DNA from: Ruegeria atlantica
GTDB taxonomy: Bacteria > Pseudomonadota > Alphaproteobacteria > Rhodobacterales > Rhodobacteraceae
NCBI RefSeq assembly: GCF_013032005.1
Contig: NZ_WQBE01000006.1
Location: forward strand, 124,001-188,000
DNA: 64,000 bases
Reading direction: 5' to 3'
Shown here: positions 44,471-53,467 of the stretch, piece by piece
Layout of the letters: every line of letters begins with the position of its first letter
Numbering within the stretch: the stretch's first letter is position 1
The notes under the pieces: generated by a model
What the model was told of the DNA's origin: nothing
What the model saw: the letters and a program-made list of their open reading frames with translations, nothing else
Databases searched by the model: none
Made by a program: the position numbers and the translations under genes

Positions 44471-45855
44471 ACCAACGCCCTCCATCGCTTGATCTGGGCC
44501 CGCACCTGATCCGGTGCGGTGCCGCCATAAGACTGGCGCGAGTTTACCGAATTTTGGACGGTAAGGACAGAATAGACGTCATCGGTGATATCTGCGTGGA
44601 CCGATTGCATGTCCTCCAGCGTCAGGTCAGGCAAGTCGCAGCCTTTGCTTTCGGCCATGGCCACCAGCGATCCGGTCACATGGTGGGCGTCGCGGAACGG
44701 CAGGCCCAATACACGAACCAGCCAGTCAGCAAGGTCGGTAGCGGTCGAGAACCCCGAGCCCGCTGCCGCCGCAAGGCTCTCGCGGTTGGCAGTCATGTCC
44801 TTAACCATACCTTCCATCGCAGCCAGCGCCAGCATCCAATTGTCGGCGGCATCAAAGACCTGCTCCTTGTCTTCTTGCATGTCCTTGGAATAGGCCAGCG
44901 GCAGGCCTTTCATCACCATCATCAATGCGGTATTTGCACCGTAAATGCGGCCCACTTTGGCGCGGATTAACTCTGCAGCATCCGGGTTCTTCTTCTGCGG
45001 CATGATCGACGAACCAGTTGAAAACCGATCAGACAGGGTGACAAATCGGAACTGGGCCGAAGACCAGATCACCAGCTCTTCAGCAAAGCGCGACAGGTGC
45101 ATGGCGCAGATCGAGGCGGTCGACAGGAACTCAAGCGCGAAATCGCGGTCGCTGACTGCATCCAGCGAGTTGGCGGCAGGCCGGTCAAAGCCCAGCGCCT
45201 CGGCCGTCATCTGGCGGTCGATGGGAAAAGACGTCCCAGCCAAGGCCGCCGCCCCCAAGGGGGATTCGTTCATCCGGGCTCGCGCATCGCGGACGCGGCT
45301 CAGGTCACGGCCAAACATCTCGACATAGGCCATCATGTGGTGGCCCCACGTCACCGGCTGTGCGGTTTGCAGATGGGTAAAGCCTGGCATGACCCAATCG
45401 GCCCCGGCCTCGGCCTGCGCCAAAAGCGCGCGGATCAGGGCCAGCAGGCCGCTCTCTGCCGCGTCCAGTTGATCACGCACCCACAGTTTGAAATCGGTCG
45501 CAACCTGGTCATTCCGGCTGCGGCCCGTGTGCAAACGACCTGCAGGCTCGCCAATAACCTCTTTCAGACGCGCTTCGACATTCATGTGGATGTCTTCCAG
45601 CGCGGTCGAGAACTGAAATTCCCCGTTCTGAATTTCTGACAAAACGGTGAGCAGCCCTTCCCGAATTGCCTGCGCATCACTATCAGTTATTACGCCTGTG
45701 GCAGCCAACATGGCGGCATGGGCGCGCGAGCCTGCGATGTCCTGGGCTGCCATCCGCTGATCGAACCCGATCGAGGCATTGATTGCCTCCATGATCGCGT
45801 CTGGACCGGCGGCAAAGCGGCCGCCCCACATCTGGTTCGAAGATTGATCGGTCAT
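44467..45855 (-). CDS. argH: Argininosuccinate lyase
   Basis: This enzyme splits argininosuccinate to arginine and fumarate. The 462-residue protein belongs to the fumarase/aspartase superfamily, with signature [12 protein letters not shown] near 281-292. The N-terminal [11 protein letters not shown] and [13 protein letters not shown] near 106-118 are also typical. It starts an argH-lipoprotein-lipoprotein-lysA-TIGR02302 run. The divergent tlpA-like gene begins only 21 bases away. Confidence 0.96.
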   Translation of the reverse strand: MTDQSSNQMWGGRFAAGPDAIMEAINASIGFDQRMAAQDIAGSRAHAAMLAATGVITDSDAQAIREGLLTVLSEIQNGEFQFSTALEDIHMNVEARLKEVIGEPAGRLHTGRSRNDQVATDFKLWVRDQLDAAESGLLALIRALLAQAEAGADWVMPGFTHLQTAQPVTWGHHMMAYVEMFGRDLSRVRDARARMNESPLGAAALAGTSFPIDRQMTAEALGFDRPAANSLDAVSDRDFALEFLSTASICAMHLSRFAEELVIWSSAQFRFVTLSDRFSTGSSIMPQKKNPDAAELIRAKVGRIYGANTALMMVMKGLPLAYSKDMQEDKEQVFDAADNWMLALAAMEGMVKDMTANRESLAAAAGSGFSTATDLADWLVRVLGLPFRDAHHVTGSLVAMAESKGCDLPDLTLEDMQSVHADITDDVYSVLTVQNSVNSRQSYGGTAPDQVRAQIKRWRALV

Positions 45856-45876
45856 GTAAGAAAACCCGGAGTTGAT

Positions 45877-46443
45877 ATGCGCCTATTTCGTCTGATCCCC
45901 CTTTATATGGCCCTTGCGCTGGGTGCAAACGCCGCTTTGGCGACAGATGCCGAAACGCTTGGCCCGCTGCGTGATGGAACACTGAAACGCCTGATCCTGC
46001 ACAAAGAACCCAAGCCCGCAAAAACAATCGAATTCCAGCTGGAAGATGAGGGCGGAGTTGGAACGCTTGAGGACTATGCCGGCAAGTATGTTCTGGTGAA
46101 CTTCTGGGCCACGTGGTGTGCGCCTTGCCGCAAAGAGATGCCGCAGATTGCCGAGCTGCAAGAAGAGTTCGGCGGTGACAAGTTTGAGGTTCTGACCCTT
46201 GCCACCGGGCGCAACTCACCCGCCGGGATCAAGAAGTTCTTCGAGGAAAACGGCATCAATAACCTGCCGCGCCATCAGGACCCCGGTTCGGCCGCCGCGC
46301 GCGAGTTTGGCGTTGTTGCGTTGCCAATCACCGTTATTCTGGATCCTGAGGGTCAGGAAATTGCCCGGTTAATCGGCGATGCGGAATGGAATTCAGAAAG
46401 TGCCAAGGCGATTATCGCGACGCTTGTCGGCGCTGAAAGCTAA
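45877..46443 (+). CDS. TlpA-like thiol:disulfide oxidoreductase, periplasmic
   Basis: The 188-residue protein has a signal sequence or anchor ([22 protein letters not shown]) and a thioredoxin fold with the redox pair Cys81/Cys84 in WCAPC, plus the cis-proline loop [10 protein letters not shown] near 146-155. It probably keeps cytochrome c or other periplasmic thiols reduced. A much longer frame starts inside argH at 45718, but the ATG at 45877 has a GGAG box and a proper signal peptide. Confidence 0.88.
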   Translation: MRLFRLIPLYMALALGANAALATDAETLGPLRDGTLKRLILHKEPKPAKTIEFQLEDEGGVGTLEDYAGKYVLVNFWATWCAPCRKEMPQIAELQEEFGGDKFEVLTLATGRNSPAGIKKFFEENGINNLPRHQDPGSAAAREFGVVALPITVILDPEGQEIARLIGDAEWNSESAKAIIATLVGAES

Positions 46444-46508
46444 GCAAAACACATAAGAAAATTGCGAATCGTGTTATTCTCCCAACTATTAGTTTGGGGG
46501 GAATAGCT

Positions 46509-46871
46509 GTGAATTCTATTGCCATCTTGGCCGCGGCAGCCAGTGTCCTGTGCATTTCGGCGGCTGCCGCAGACGCCAAAGACATCAAAAAGAAGCAGCA
46601 ATTCATGGATGCTGTCATCGGCAAGAAACTTGTGCGCAATAGGTACTGGTTTATCGTCGCGGCAGACGGCACGATTTACGGGGATACCGCCCAAAAAGGT
46701 AAAATCAAAGGTGCCTGGGTCTGGAACAAAAGGTACTACTGCCGAAATCTCTATATCGGGACCACGCAACTTCCTGTGGATTGTCAGAAAGTCACAATCG
46801 ACGGAGACCAAGTAGTTTTTACACGTAAGAAGGGAAAAGGTAAGGCCGTGCCTATGACCATTTCCGACTAG
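46509..46871 (+). CDS. Small secreted hypothetical protein
   Basis: The 120-residue frame starts with GTG eight bases after GGGGGG and has a signal peptide (about 1-22, ending SAAAADA). The mature part is basic, with RNRYWFIVAADGTIYGDT, then GAWVWNKRYYCRN and a second cysteine in LPVDCQKV, which could form a disulfide. The pattern of a small beta domain testing a gene product's added mass against a blank is reminiscent of lipocalin-like secreted proteins. No family is certain. Confidence 0.68.
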   Translation: MNSIAILAAAASVLCISAAAADAKDIKKKQQFMDAVIGKKLVRNRYWFIVAADGTIYGDTAQKGKIKGAWVWNKRYYCRNLYIGTTQLPVDCQKVTIDGDQVVFTRKKGKGKAVPMTISD

Positions 46872-46960
46872 GCAGAAAACACTGCATTCATATGTGCTAG
46901 AATAGAAATGGTCTTTTTGGGCCGGATTTTCTAATTGCTACCAGTGGAAAGGAGGCAACA

Positions 46961-47290
46961 ATGAAACCAGTGGTTCTGTTGATCGGTCGCTTGCCGAATG
47001 TCATCGGCGACGTGGCGCGGCGTCTGGATCACATGCCTATCCAATGGCTGGGCGCGCATGATCAGGATGAGGTCCGGCGGCAACTGGATGCCGAACCCCG
47101 GATCGTCTGTGCGGTCATGGGCGCGGGCTTGGATGACAAGATCCGCGGCGAGATGGTCGGCATCATCGCAGCACGCAGGCCAGACATCTGCATACACCTG
47201 AAAGACAGGGCCTCGGGGCCTGATGGGCTGGTGCCCTTTGTCGAACGCGTGGTGCAGCACGAAGTCCTGGACACGTTCGAAGCTGGCTGA
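46961..47290 (+). CDS. Hypothetical protein
   Basis: The 109-residue protein has a Rossmann-like N-terminus (KPVVLLIGRLPNVIGDVARR) and alternating helix/strand pattern, with RPDICIHLKDRASGPDG near 72-88. GGAGG lies six to ten bases before the ATG. It lies 61 bases ahead of the next small gene. I cannot assign a family. Confidence 0.7.
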   Translation: MKPVVLLIGRLPNVIGDVARRLDHMPIQWLGAHDQDEVRRQLDAEPRIVCAVMGAGLDDKIRGEMVGIIAARRPDICIHLKDRASGPDGLVPFVERVVQHEVLDTFEAG

Positions 47291-47350
47291 CGCAACGCTA
47301 CCTTTGACAGCGTCATTGCCGCTCTGCAATCTGTCGGGCGGGAGGAAAGA

Positions 47351-47737
47351 ATGCCGCTTGAAATACTTCTGGTTCTGGTGGTCGGAGGCATCGTCGGCAT
47401 CACCGTTCTGCTGCACCTGTCAGGGCGGTCACGCGTGCGCGAACTGACCCCCCAGACCGCGCGTTCGGAATGGCTGCGCCATGCGCCGGACGACGTAATT
47501 ATTGATATAACAATCGCACATGACAAGCGGTCCGCCCTGATCCGAACCGAGACCGGTAATGGGCTGTTGTGGTCCTTTGGTGCCGATACGGTGGCGCGCC
47601 ACCTTCTGGATTTCGACTGGATCGACCACCCCGAGGGTTTCGAAATTCAATTTCATGACTTCGGCACGCCCAAAGCCCTGATCCGCCTTGACGATTTCGA
47701 ACGCCCCCACTGGCAAAACCTGATGGACCCCGCATGA
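47351..47737 (+). CDS. Membrane-anchored hypothetical protein upstream of the sterol-desaturase gene
   Basis: The 128-residue protein has an N-terminal membrane span (EILLVLVVGGIVGITVLLHL) and a soluble tail with a beta-rich domain (LIRTETGNGLLWSFGADTVA, then FEIQFHDFGTPKALIRLDDF). Its stop overlaps the start of the sterol-desaturase-like gene by four bases (ATGA), so the two are coupled. Function unknown. Confidence 0.74.
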   Translation: MPLEILLVLVVGGIVGITVLLHLSGRSRVRELTPQTARSEWLRHAPDDVIIDITIAHDKRSALIRTETGNGLLWSFGADTVARHLLDFDWIDHPEGFEIQFHDFGTPKALIRLDDFERPHWQNLMDPA

Positions 47738-48705
47738 CCGACCAAGTGAGCTTTCCCGACGCCGTGCAATGGGCGGTGCCGTTCTTCATCGCCGCCATTC
47801 TGGCCGAGTTCCTGTGGATCGCTTTCAAAGGCAGGAGCGGACGGTATGAGACGCGCGATGCCGTCACCTCGCTGATCATGGGGGCGGGAAACATCGCCTC
47901 GGGGTTGCTGCTTGGGTTCATCGCATATGGCTTTTTCATGTGGCTGTGGCAGATCACGCCGCTGAACCTGGGCACCTCGATTCCGGTGATCATCCTGTGC
48001 TTTGTGCTGGATGATTTACGCTATTACTGGGTGCATCGGTTCGGTCACCGCATCCGCTGGGTCTGGGCCAGTCACGTGAACCACCACAGTTCTCAACACT
48101 ACAATCTGACCACGGCGCTGCGTCAGACATGGACCTATACGTTTACCTTCATGATGGTGGTACGTGCGCCGCTGATCCTGCTGGGCTTCCACCCGGCGAT
48201 GGTGCTGTTCTGCGGCGGTTTGAACCTGATCTATCAGTTCTGGATTCACACCGAGGCGATTGGGAAAATGCCCCGCTGGTTCGAGGCGGTGATGAACACC
48301 CCTAGCCACCACCGCGCCCATCATGGACGGAACGCGCGTTATCTGGATTGCAACTATGCCGGGGTTTTCATCATCTGGGACAAACTGTTTGGCACGTTTG
48401 TGCCCGAACAAAAGGACGACCGCGTCGATTACGGGCTGGTCCACAATATTGGCACGTTCAACCCGCTGCGCGTGGCCTTTCACGAATGGGTCAGTATCTG
48501 GCGCGACGCAACCCAGCCGGGGCTGACGTTGCGCGAACGTCTGGCCTATTGCTTTGCTCCACCGGGTTACAGCCATGATGGCAGCCGCGAAAGCTCGGAA
48601 CAGATCAAAGCCCGGCATCTGGCGCGCCATCCCGAAGATCACGGAACGCCCGGTTTTGAACAACTTGAGGCCCAGACGCCCAATACACAGGCAAAACAGG
48701 CTTAA
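47734..48705 (+). CDS. Sterol desaturase/fatty acid hydroxylase family protein
   Basis: The 323-residue protein is an integral-membrane di-iron oxygenase-like enzyme. The histidine boxes are visible: HRFGHRIRWVW near 101-111, HVNHHSSQHYN near 114-124, and NTPSHHRAHHGRN near 189-201. Substrates in this family include sterols, carotenoids and fatty acids; the specific one is unknown. The preceding small membrane protein overlaps it and is a possible partner. Confidence 0.87.
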   Translation: MTDQVSFPDAVQWAVPFFIAAILAEFLWIAFKGRSGRYETRDAVTSLIMGAGNIASGLLLGFIAYGFFMWLWQITPLNLGTSIPVIILCFVLDDLRYYWVHRFGHRIRWVWASHVNHHSSQHYNLTTALRQTWTYTFTFMMVVRAPLILLGFHPAMVLFCGGLNLIYQFWIHTEAIGKMPRWFEAVMNTPSHHRAHHGRNARYLDCNYAGVFIIWDKLFGTFVPEQKDDRVDYGLVHNIGTFNPLRVAFHEWVSIWRDATQPGLTLRERLAYCFAPPGYSHDGSRESSEQIKARHLARHPEDHGTPGFEQLEAQTPNTQAKQA

Positions 48706-48797
48706 ATCCGCCTGTTCGACTCTCTGCTTTCTTGAAAACGGGATTTCACATTCCATATTCAGCGGATGTGACCCGTAGCCAGTAACCGGAGGCCGCC

Positions 48798-48986
48798 ATG
48801 ACCCGTTTGATGACAGTATCGACCACACTTGGTTTGATCGGTCTAGCTTTGGCCATGTTGACGGCACTGACGGGTGGCCCCTCAACCATCGTTGCATTGG
48901 GCTTTGTCATGCTTGCACTGGGCTTCATGGGAGCCGTGGTCGGCGCCGCCGCTGTACTTGGGCGGGTTTGGGAATCCGCGCGCTGA
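48798..48986 (+). CDS. Small two-span membrane protein
   Basis: The 62-residue frame encodes two hydrophobic segments (about 6-26 and 29-55) joined by a GGPS turn. A good ribosome-binding site (GGAGG, seven bases before the ATG) supports it. No family is recognised. It is isolated from neighbours by about 90 bases on each side. Confidence 0.58.
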   Translation: MTRLMTVSTTLGLIGLALAMLTALTGGPSTIVALGFVMLALGFMGAVVGAAAVLGRVWESAR

Positions 48987-49078
48987 CACCTGGCAAATTC
49001 GCCCCTCTTAACCGCAGATTCATACCTTTGCCTTGAAATAAGGCCCTGACCGGTGACGTTAAGGGGCTTGGCAAGGAC

Positions 49079-49912
49079 ATGCGGGACAGGAAACAGGCAG
49101 ATGCGCCCGAGGGTGCCGAAAGCCCGCTGAACGCGGCCGTCGCATCCCGTGACGAATCCTCAGTTCAGATGGCGACCGAGGCGGTAAAGCACAAACAATG
49201 CAAACTGGCCTTTCAGCCGGTCGTGCAGGCGCATCAACCATTCGGTGTAGCGTTCTACGAAGGGTTCATTCGGGTGCTGGACGAAACCGGGCGGGTTATT
49301 CCTGCACGGGATTTCATGCCGCAATTGGAAAACACCCCGATCGGGCGGGATCTGGATTGTGTCGCATTGGAAATGGGGTTGAGGACACTGATCAATAACC
49401 CCGAAATCCGCCTGTCCATCAACATGTCCGCACGTTCGATCGGCTATGCGCGGTATTCTCGGGTGTTAGATCGGTTTCTCAAGAAAGACGCCAATTTGGG
49501 CGAACGGCTGATCCTGGAAATTTCGGAAAGTTCGGCCATGACTGTGCCCGAGTTGGTGATCGATTTCATGGACCGGCTGCAACCCCGCGGCGTTGCGTTT
49601 GCGCTGGACGATTTCGGTGCCAGCAATTTCAGTTTCCGCCACTTTCGCGAGTTTTTGTTTGATGCCGCCAAGATCGACGGTCAGTTCGTCCGCGGAATTT
49701 CCGAAAACCCGGACAATCAAGCGTTGGTCCGGGCACTGGTCGCTGTGGCCCGGGAATTTGAAATTCTAGTAACCGCCGAATCGGTCGAAACCAGGGGCGA
49801 TGCCGAATTCCTTGTGGCCAATGGCGTGGACTGCTTGCAGGGGTTTTTGTTCGGCGCACCCACTGTGTCGGGCCCTTGGAAAGACAAAAAACTTAAGAAA
49901 ACCGGTAGTTAA
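49079..49912 (+). CDS. Stand-alone EAL domain protein (c-di-GMP phosphodiesterase-like)
   Basis: The 277 residues form a single EAL domain with no GGDEF, sensor or membrane part. The signature motif reads Glu61-Gly62-Phe63 instead of EAL, but the metal and catalytic residues are present: Asn114, Glu146, Asp176, Asp177 (DDFG), Lys197, Glu233, Glu236 and Gln253. It may therefore hydrolyse c-di-GMP or act as a c-di-GMP-responsive binding protein. Context does not decide which. Confidence 0.83.
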   Translation: MRDRKQADAPEGAESPLNAAVASRDESSVQMATEAVKHKQCKLAFQPVVQAHQPFGVAFYEGFIRVLDETGRVIPARDFMPQLENTPIGRDLDCVALEMGLRTLINNPEIRLSINMSARSIGYARYSRVLDRFLKKDANLGERLILEISESSAMTVPELVIDFMDRLQPRGVAFALDDFGASNFSFRHFREFLFDAAKIDGQFVRGISENPDNQALVRALVAVAREFEILVTAESVETRGDAEFLVANGVDCLQGFLFGAPTVSGPWKDKKLKKTGS

Positions 49913-49957
49913 AGTTTTAGAATCCATTTCCAATTTACCTGAGACAAGCTGACCGTT

Positions 49958-49971
49958 GCTGCAATTGCAGC
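49958..49971. promoter_or_regulatory. PhaR-type palindrome upstream of phaA
   Basis: GCTGCAATTGCAGC is a perfect 14-bp palindrome. Its core CTGC-N4-GCAG matches the PhaR operator pattern reported for Paracoccus. It lies 125-138 bases upstream of phaA and downstream of the EAL gene. Binding by PhaR is inferred from motif and target, since no phaR gene is in the window. Confidence 0.6.
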
Positions 49972-50095
49972 GTTACGCTATTCCATGGGCAGTTGGAGCG
50001 GGGGATCATGAGGCGCTCTGGATCTTAGAGGCCGGACCTCTGCGATCTGCGTCATCACGGTTCCCACTGGACCTTGATGGTAAAGGATTGTCTAT

Positions 50096-51271
50096 ATGAC
50101 TAACGTAGTAATCGCATCTGCAGCCCGTACCGGTGTCGGCAGTTTTGGCGGCTCGTTTGCAAACACACCCGCACATGACCTTGGCACTGCCGTACTCGAA
50201 GCAGTTGTAGAACGTGCCGGAGTTGACAAGGGTGAAGTCAGCGAAACCATCATGGGTCAGGTACTGACGGCTGCACAGGGCCAGAACCCGGCGCGTCAGG
50301 CCCATATCAATGCCGGTCTGCCGCAAGAAAGCGCGGCTTGGGGCATCAACCAGGTGTGTGGCTCGGGTCTGCGCGCGGTTGCGTTGGGCGCACAGCACAT
50401 CCAGCTGGGCGATGCCGAAATCGTGGCCGCCGGTGGTCAGGAAAATATGACCCTTTCGCCCCATGCCGCCGCGCTGCGCGCCGGTCACAAGATGGGCGAC
50501 ATGAAATATATCGACACGATGATCCGCGATGGTCTGTGGGATGCCTTCAACGGCTATCACATGGGCCAAACCGCTGAAAACGTTGCTGAAAAATGGCAGA
50601 TCAGCCGTGACATGCAGGACGAATTCGCCGTTGCCTCGCAGAACAAGGCCGAAGCGGCGCAAAAGGCTGGTAAATTCGCCGACGAAATCACACCCTTTAC
50701 CATCAAGACCCGCAAGGGCGACATCGTGATGGACAAGGATGAATACATCCGCCACGGCGCAACCATGGAAGCCATGGGCAAGCTGCGCCCGGCCTTCACC
50801 AAGGATGGCTCGGTCACCGCAGCCAATGCCTCGGGCCTGAACGACGGTGCCGCTGCAACCCTGCTGATGTCAGCCGAAAACGCCGAAAAGCGCGGGATCG
50901 AGCCTCTGGCCCGCATCGCCTCTTACGCCACGGCGGGTCTGGACCCGGCGATCATGGGCGTTGGTCCGATCTATGCCTCGCGCAAAGCGCTGGAAAAAGC
51001 GGGCTGGTCGGTTGACGACCTGGATCTGGTTGAAGCCAACGAAGCCTTTGCTGCGCAGGCTTGTGCCGTGAACAAGGACATGGGTTGGGACCCATCCATC
51101 GTGAACGTCAACGGTGGCGCAATCGCCATCGGCCACCCGATCGGCGCATCGGGCTGCCGCGTTCTGAACACCCTGCTGTTCGAAATGAAGCGCCGCGACG
51201 CGAAAAAGGGTCTGGCGACCCTTTGCATCGGCGGCGGTATGGGTGTCGCCCTGTGTGTGGAGCGCGACTAA
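50096..51271 (+). CDS. phaA: Acetyl-CoA C-acetyltransferase (beta-ketothiolase)
   Basis: This thiolase condenses two acetyl-CoA to acetoacetyl-CoA, feeding PHB synthesis and, through crotonyl-CoA, the ethylmalonyl-CoA route. The 391 residues show nucleophile Cys88 in NQVCGSGL, His347 in GHPIGASG, and base Cys377 in CIGGGMG. It is followed by a terminator and then phaB. A PhaR-type palindrome lies upstream. Confidence 0.95.
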   Translation: MTNVVIASAARTGVGSFGGSFANTPAHDLGTAVLEAVVERAGVDKGEVSETIMGQVLTAAQGQNPARQAHINAGLPQESAAWGINQVCGSGLRAVALGAQHIQLGDAEIVAAGGQENMTLSPHAAALRAGHKMGDMKYIDTMIRDGLWDAFNGYHMGQTAENVAEKWQISRDMQDEFAVASQNKAEAAQKAGKFADEITPFTIKTRKGDIVMDKDEYIRHGATMEAMGKLRPAFTKDGSVTAANASGLNDGAAATLLMSAENAEKRGIEPLARIASYATAGLDPAIMGVGPIYASRKALEKAGWSVDDLDLVEANEAFAAQACAVNKDMGWDPSIVNVNGGAIAIGHPIGASGCRVLNTLLFEMKRRDAKKGLATLCIGGGMGVALCVERD

Positions 51272-51290
51272 GTGCTTTGACAACTAAATG

Positions 51291-51320
51291 AAAAAGGGCG
51301 TCTACTGGGCGCCCTTTTTT
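51291..51320 (+). terminator. Intrinsic terminator after phaA
   Basis: AAAAAGGGCG at 51291-51300 pairs with CGCCCTTTTT at 51310-51319, loop of nine bases, followed by T. It begins 20 bases after the phaA stop, so phaB likely also has its own promoter. Confidence 0.85.
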
Positions 51321-51393
51321 GTTACATTCCGGCCTTATCCCTTAGATGCGACAATATCGCCGAACAGAAAGATCAAAACGAAGACGAAACGAT

Positions 51394-51406
51394 ATTGCGC
51401 AGCAAT
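51394..51406. promoter_or_regulatory. Inverted repeat ATTGC-N3-GCAAT upstream of phaB
   Basis: Five-base arms with a three-base centre, 53-65 bases upstream of the phaB ATG. It shares the TGC/GCA half-site character of PhaR targets but is a weaker match than the site before phaA. Confidence 0.35.
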
Positions 51407-51458
51407 CTCTCTCAGAGTAACAGAATTACCAAGTCAGACTTAATTGGAGGATTCCTCA

Positions 51459-52181
51459 ATGGCACGTACAGCACTCGTCACCGGCGGTTCCCGCGGCATC
51501 GGCGCATCAATTTCCAAGGCGCTCAAGGCTGAAGGCTACAATGTTGCAGCCACCTATGCCGGCAATGACGAAGCCGCCGCAAAATTCACCGAGGAAACCG
51601 GCATCGCCACCTACAAGTGGAACGTGGCCGACTATGACGAATCGAAAGCGGGCATCGAAAAGGTCGAAGCCGAAGTTGGCCCGATCGACATCGTGGTCGC
51701 CAATGCAGGCATCACCCGCGATGCCCCGTTCCACAAAATGACCCCTGAGCAGTGGCATCAGGTGATCGACACCAACCTGACCGGCGTTTTCAACACCGTC
51801 CACCCGGTATGGTCCGGCATGCGCGAGCGCAAGTTTGGCCGTGTGATCGTCATCAGCTCGATCAATGGTCAGAAAGGCCAGTTCGCGCAGGTGAACTATG
51901 CCGCGACCAAAGCGGGTGATCTCGGTATTGTGAAATCCCTCGCGCAAGAAGGGGCTCGTGCTGGTATCACCGCGAACGCCATCTGCCCCGGCTACATCGC
52001 AACCGAGATGGTGATGGCGGTTCCCGAGAAGGTTCGTGAATCCATCATCGGTCAAATCCCGGCTGGTCGACTGGGCGAGCCCGAGGAAATCGCGCGCTGC
52101 GTGGCATTTCTGGCGTCGGACGATTCTCAGTTCATCAATGGCTCGACAATTTCGGCCAACGGTGCGCAGTTCTTCGTCTGA
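51459..52181 (+). CDS. phaB: Acetoacetyl-CoA reductase
   Basis: This NADPH-dependent SDR enzyme reduces acetoacetyl-CoA to (R)-3-hydroxybutyryl-CoA, shared by PHB synthesis and the ethylmalonyl-CoA pathway. The 240 residues show TGGSRGIG (8-15), the catalytic Tyr147 and Lys151 (YAATK) and the C-terminal GSTISANGAQFFV. GGAGGA lies nine bases before the ATG at 51459. It is separated from phaA by a terminator. Confidence 0.94.
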   Translation: MARTALVTGGSRGIGASISKALKAEGYNVAATYAGNDEAAAKFTEETGIATYKWNVADYDESKAGIEKVEAEVGPIDIVVANAGITRDAPFHKMTPEQWHQVIDTNLTGVFNTVHPVWSGMRERKFGRVIVISSINGQKGQFAQVNYAATKAGDLGIVKSLAQEGARAGITANAICPGYIATEMVMAVPEKVRESIIGQIPAGRLGEPEEIARCVAFLASDDSQFINGSTISANGAQFFV

Positions 52182-52203
52182 TCTGCAGACCCACGAACAA
52201 TTC

Positions 52204-52231
52204 AGGCCGGTCCTTTTGGATCGGCCTTTTT
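52204..52231 (+). terminator. Intrinsic terminator after phaB
   Basis: AGGCCGGTCC at 52204-52213 pairs with GGATCGGCCT at 52218-52227 (one G-U) around TTTT, followed by a T-run. It begins 23 bases after the phaB stop. Confidence 0.85.
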
Positions 52232-52318
52232 CGTTCTGAAACCGACAGTTAAAGAATTGCACGTCTTCCCGGTGGCTGTATTCTTTCAAAGCAGATCGGT
52301 GAAAAAGGTCACGGCCCT

Positions 52319-53185
52319 ATGACAAAAGCTCAGGCAACAGCGATTGGGTTTGTGGCTGTGCTGCTGTGGTCTTTACTGGCGCTGTTCACAGTCGGCTCGA
52401 CCCCAACCCCACCGCTTTTGCTGAACGCCATCTGTTTTTCTATCGGCGGCACGCTGGGCCTGATCTGGACATGGGCCAACGGCGGTTTGCCCCAATTTCG
52501 GGCGGTGCCCTGGACAACATATCTGTTCGGTGCCACGGGCCTGTTCGGCTATCACGCGCTTTATTTTTCGGCCCTGCGCATGGCTCCAGCAGCTGAGGCT
52601 GGGTTGATCGCCTATCTCTGGCCCCTGCTGATCGTGCTGTTTTCCGGGCTATTGCCGGGCGAGCATCTGCGTATCGGTCATCTGTTTGGGGCCTGTCTGG
52701 GCTTTGCCGGAGCTGCGATCATCATCGCAGGAGGCGGTAGCGCAGGGGTTCAGACCGCTCATCTACCGGGGTATGGGCTGGCGCTGCTGTGCGCGCTGAC
52801 ATGGTCGGGATATTCTGTCCTGTCGCGCCGTTTGGGGGACACTCCGACCAGTTCGGTCGCCGTGTTCTGCATCGCGGCGGCGATTGCCTCGGGCGCGCTG
52901 CATCTGGCCGTTGAAGAAACCGTCTGGCCCGACAACGCCTTTGGCTGGGCTTCGGTCGTGGCACTGGGTCTGGGGCCGGTGGGTCTAGCGTTTTATGTGT
53001 GGGATATCGGGGTAAAGCAGGGTGACATACAAATCCTCGGTACTGCTTCTTACGCGGCACCGCTGCTGTCTACGCTGGCTTTGGTTGGGGTCGGGATCGC
53101 CGCCCCGTCCTGGGGTCTGGCGATCGCGGCCGTGTTGATCACTGGCGGCGCGGCCATTGCCGCGCGGGCGAGCTTGCGTCGCTAG
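52319..53185 (+). CDS. DMT superfamily (EamA) permease, YddG-like
   Basis: The 288-residue protein has ten predicted membrane spans in two EamA repeats, with the YddG-type start TKAQATAIGFVAVLLWSLLALF. Members of this branch export aromatic amino acids or other metabolites. Substrate is unproven. Its stop overlaps the opposite YdcH-like gene by four bases. Confidence 0.85.
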   Translation: MTKAQATAIGFVAVLLWSLLALFTVGSTPTPPLLLNAICFSIGGTLGLIWTWANGGLPQFRAVPWTTYLFGATGLFGYHALYFSALRMAPAAEAGLIAYLWPLLIVLFSGLLPGEHLRIGHLFGACLGFAGAAIIIAGGGSAGVQTAHLPGYGLALLCALTWSGYSVLSRRLGDTPTSSVAVFCIAAAIASGALHLAVEETVWPDNAFGWASVVALGLGPVGLAFYVWDIGVKQGDIQILGTASYAAPLLSTLALVGVGIAAPSWGLAIAAVLITGGAAIAARASLRR

Positions 53186-53346
53186 GCTGACAGGCGCTCG
53201 ATCTCTTCTTTTAGCTTAAGCTTCTGCTTTTTGAGTTGTGCAATATGGAGATCGTCGATGCCAGGCGAGCGTTGGGCTTGTTCAACTTCAAGACCGAGTG
53301 TTTCGTGCTTTTTCTTCAGTTCGGTCAGGTGTGCGCTCACGCTCAT
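53182..53346 (-). CDS. YdcH-like (DUF465) small helical protein
   Basis: The 54-residue protein matches the DUF465/YdcH family: SVSAHLTELKKKHETLGLEV, then SPGIDDLHIAQLKKQKLKLK, ending EEIERL. It is almost all helix, likely a coiled-coil dimer. AGGAG lies 9-13 bases before the ATG at 53346; an upstream start at 53379 lacks a ribosome-binding site. Function unknown. Confidence 0.85.
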   Translation of the reverse strand: MSVSAHLTELKKKHETLGLEVEQAQRSPGIDDLHIAQLKKQKLKLKEEIERLSA

Positions 53347-53467
53347 GGCGATACTCCTCTGTTGGTGTCTGAGTTTCACGTAAGAAGTTGATCACATCGT
53401 TTCCACCCTGTCACGCTGCATACGCACAGATTCTGTAATAAATCCGACAAATTCGGCTGGTTACTGC

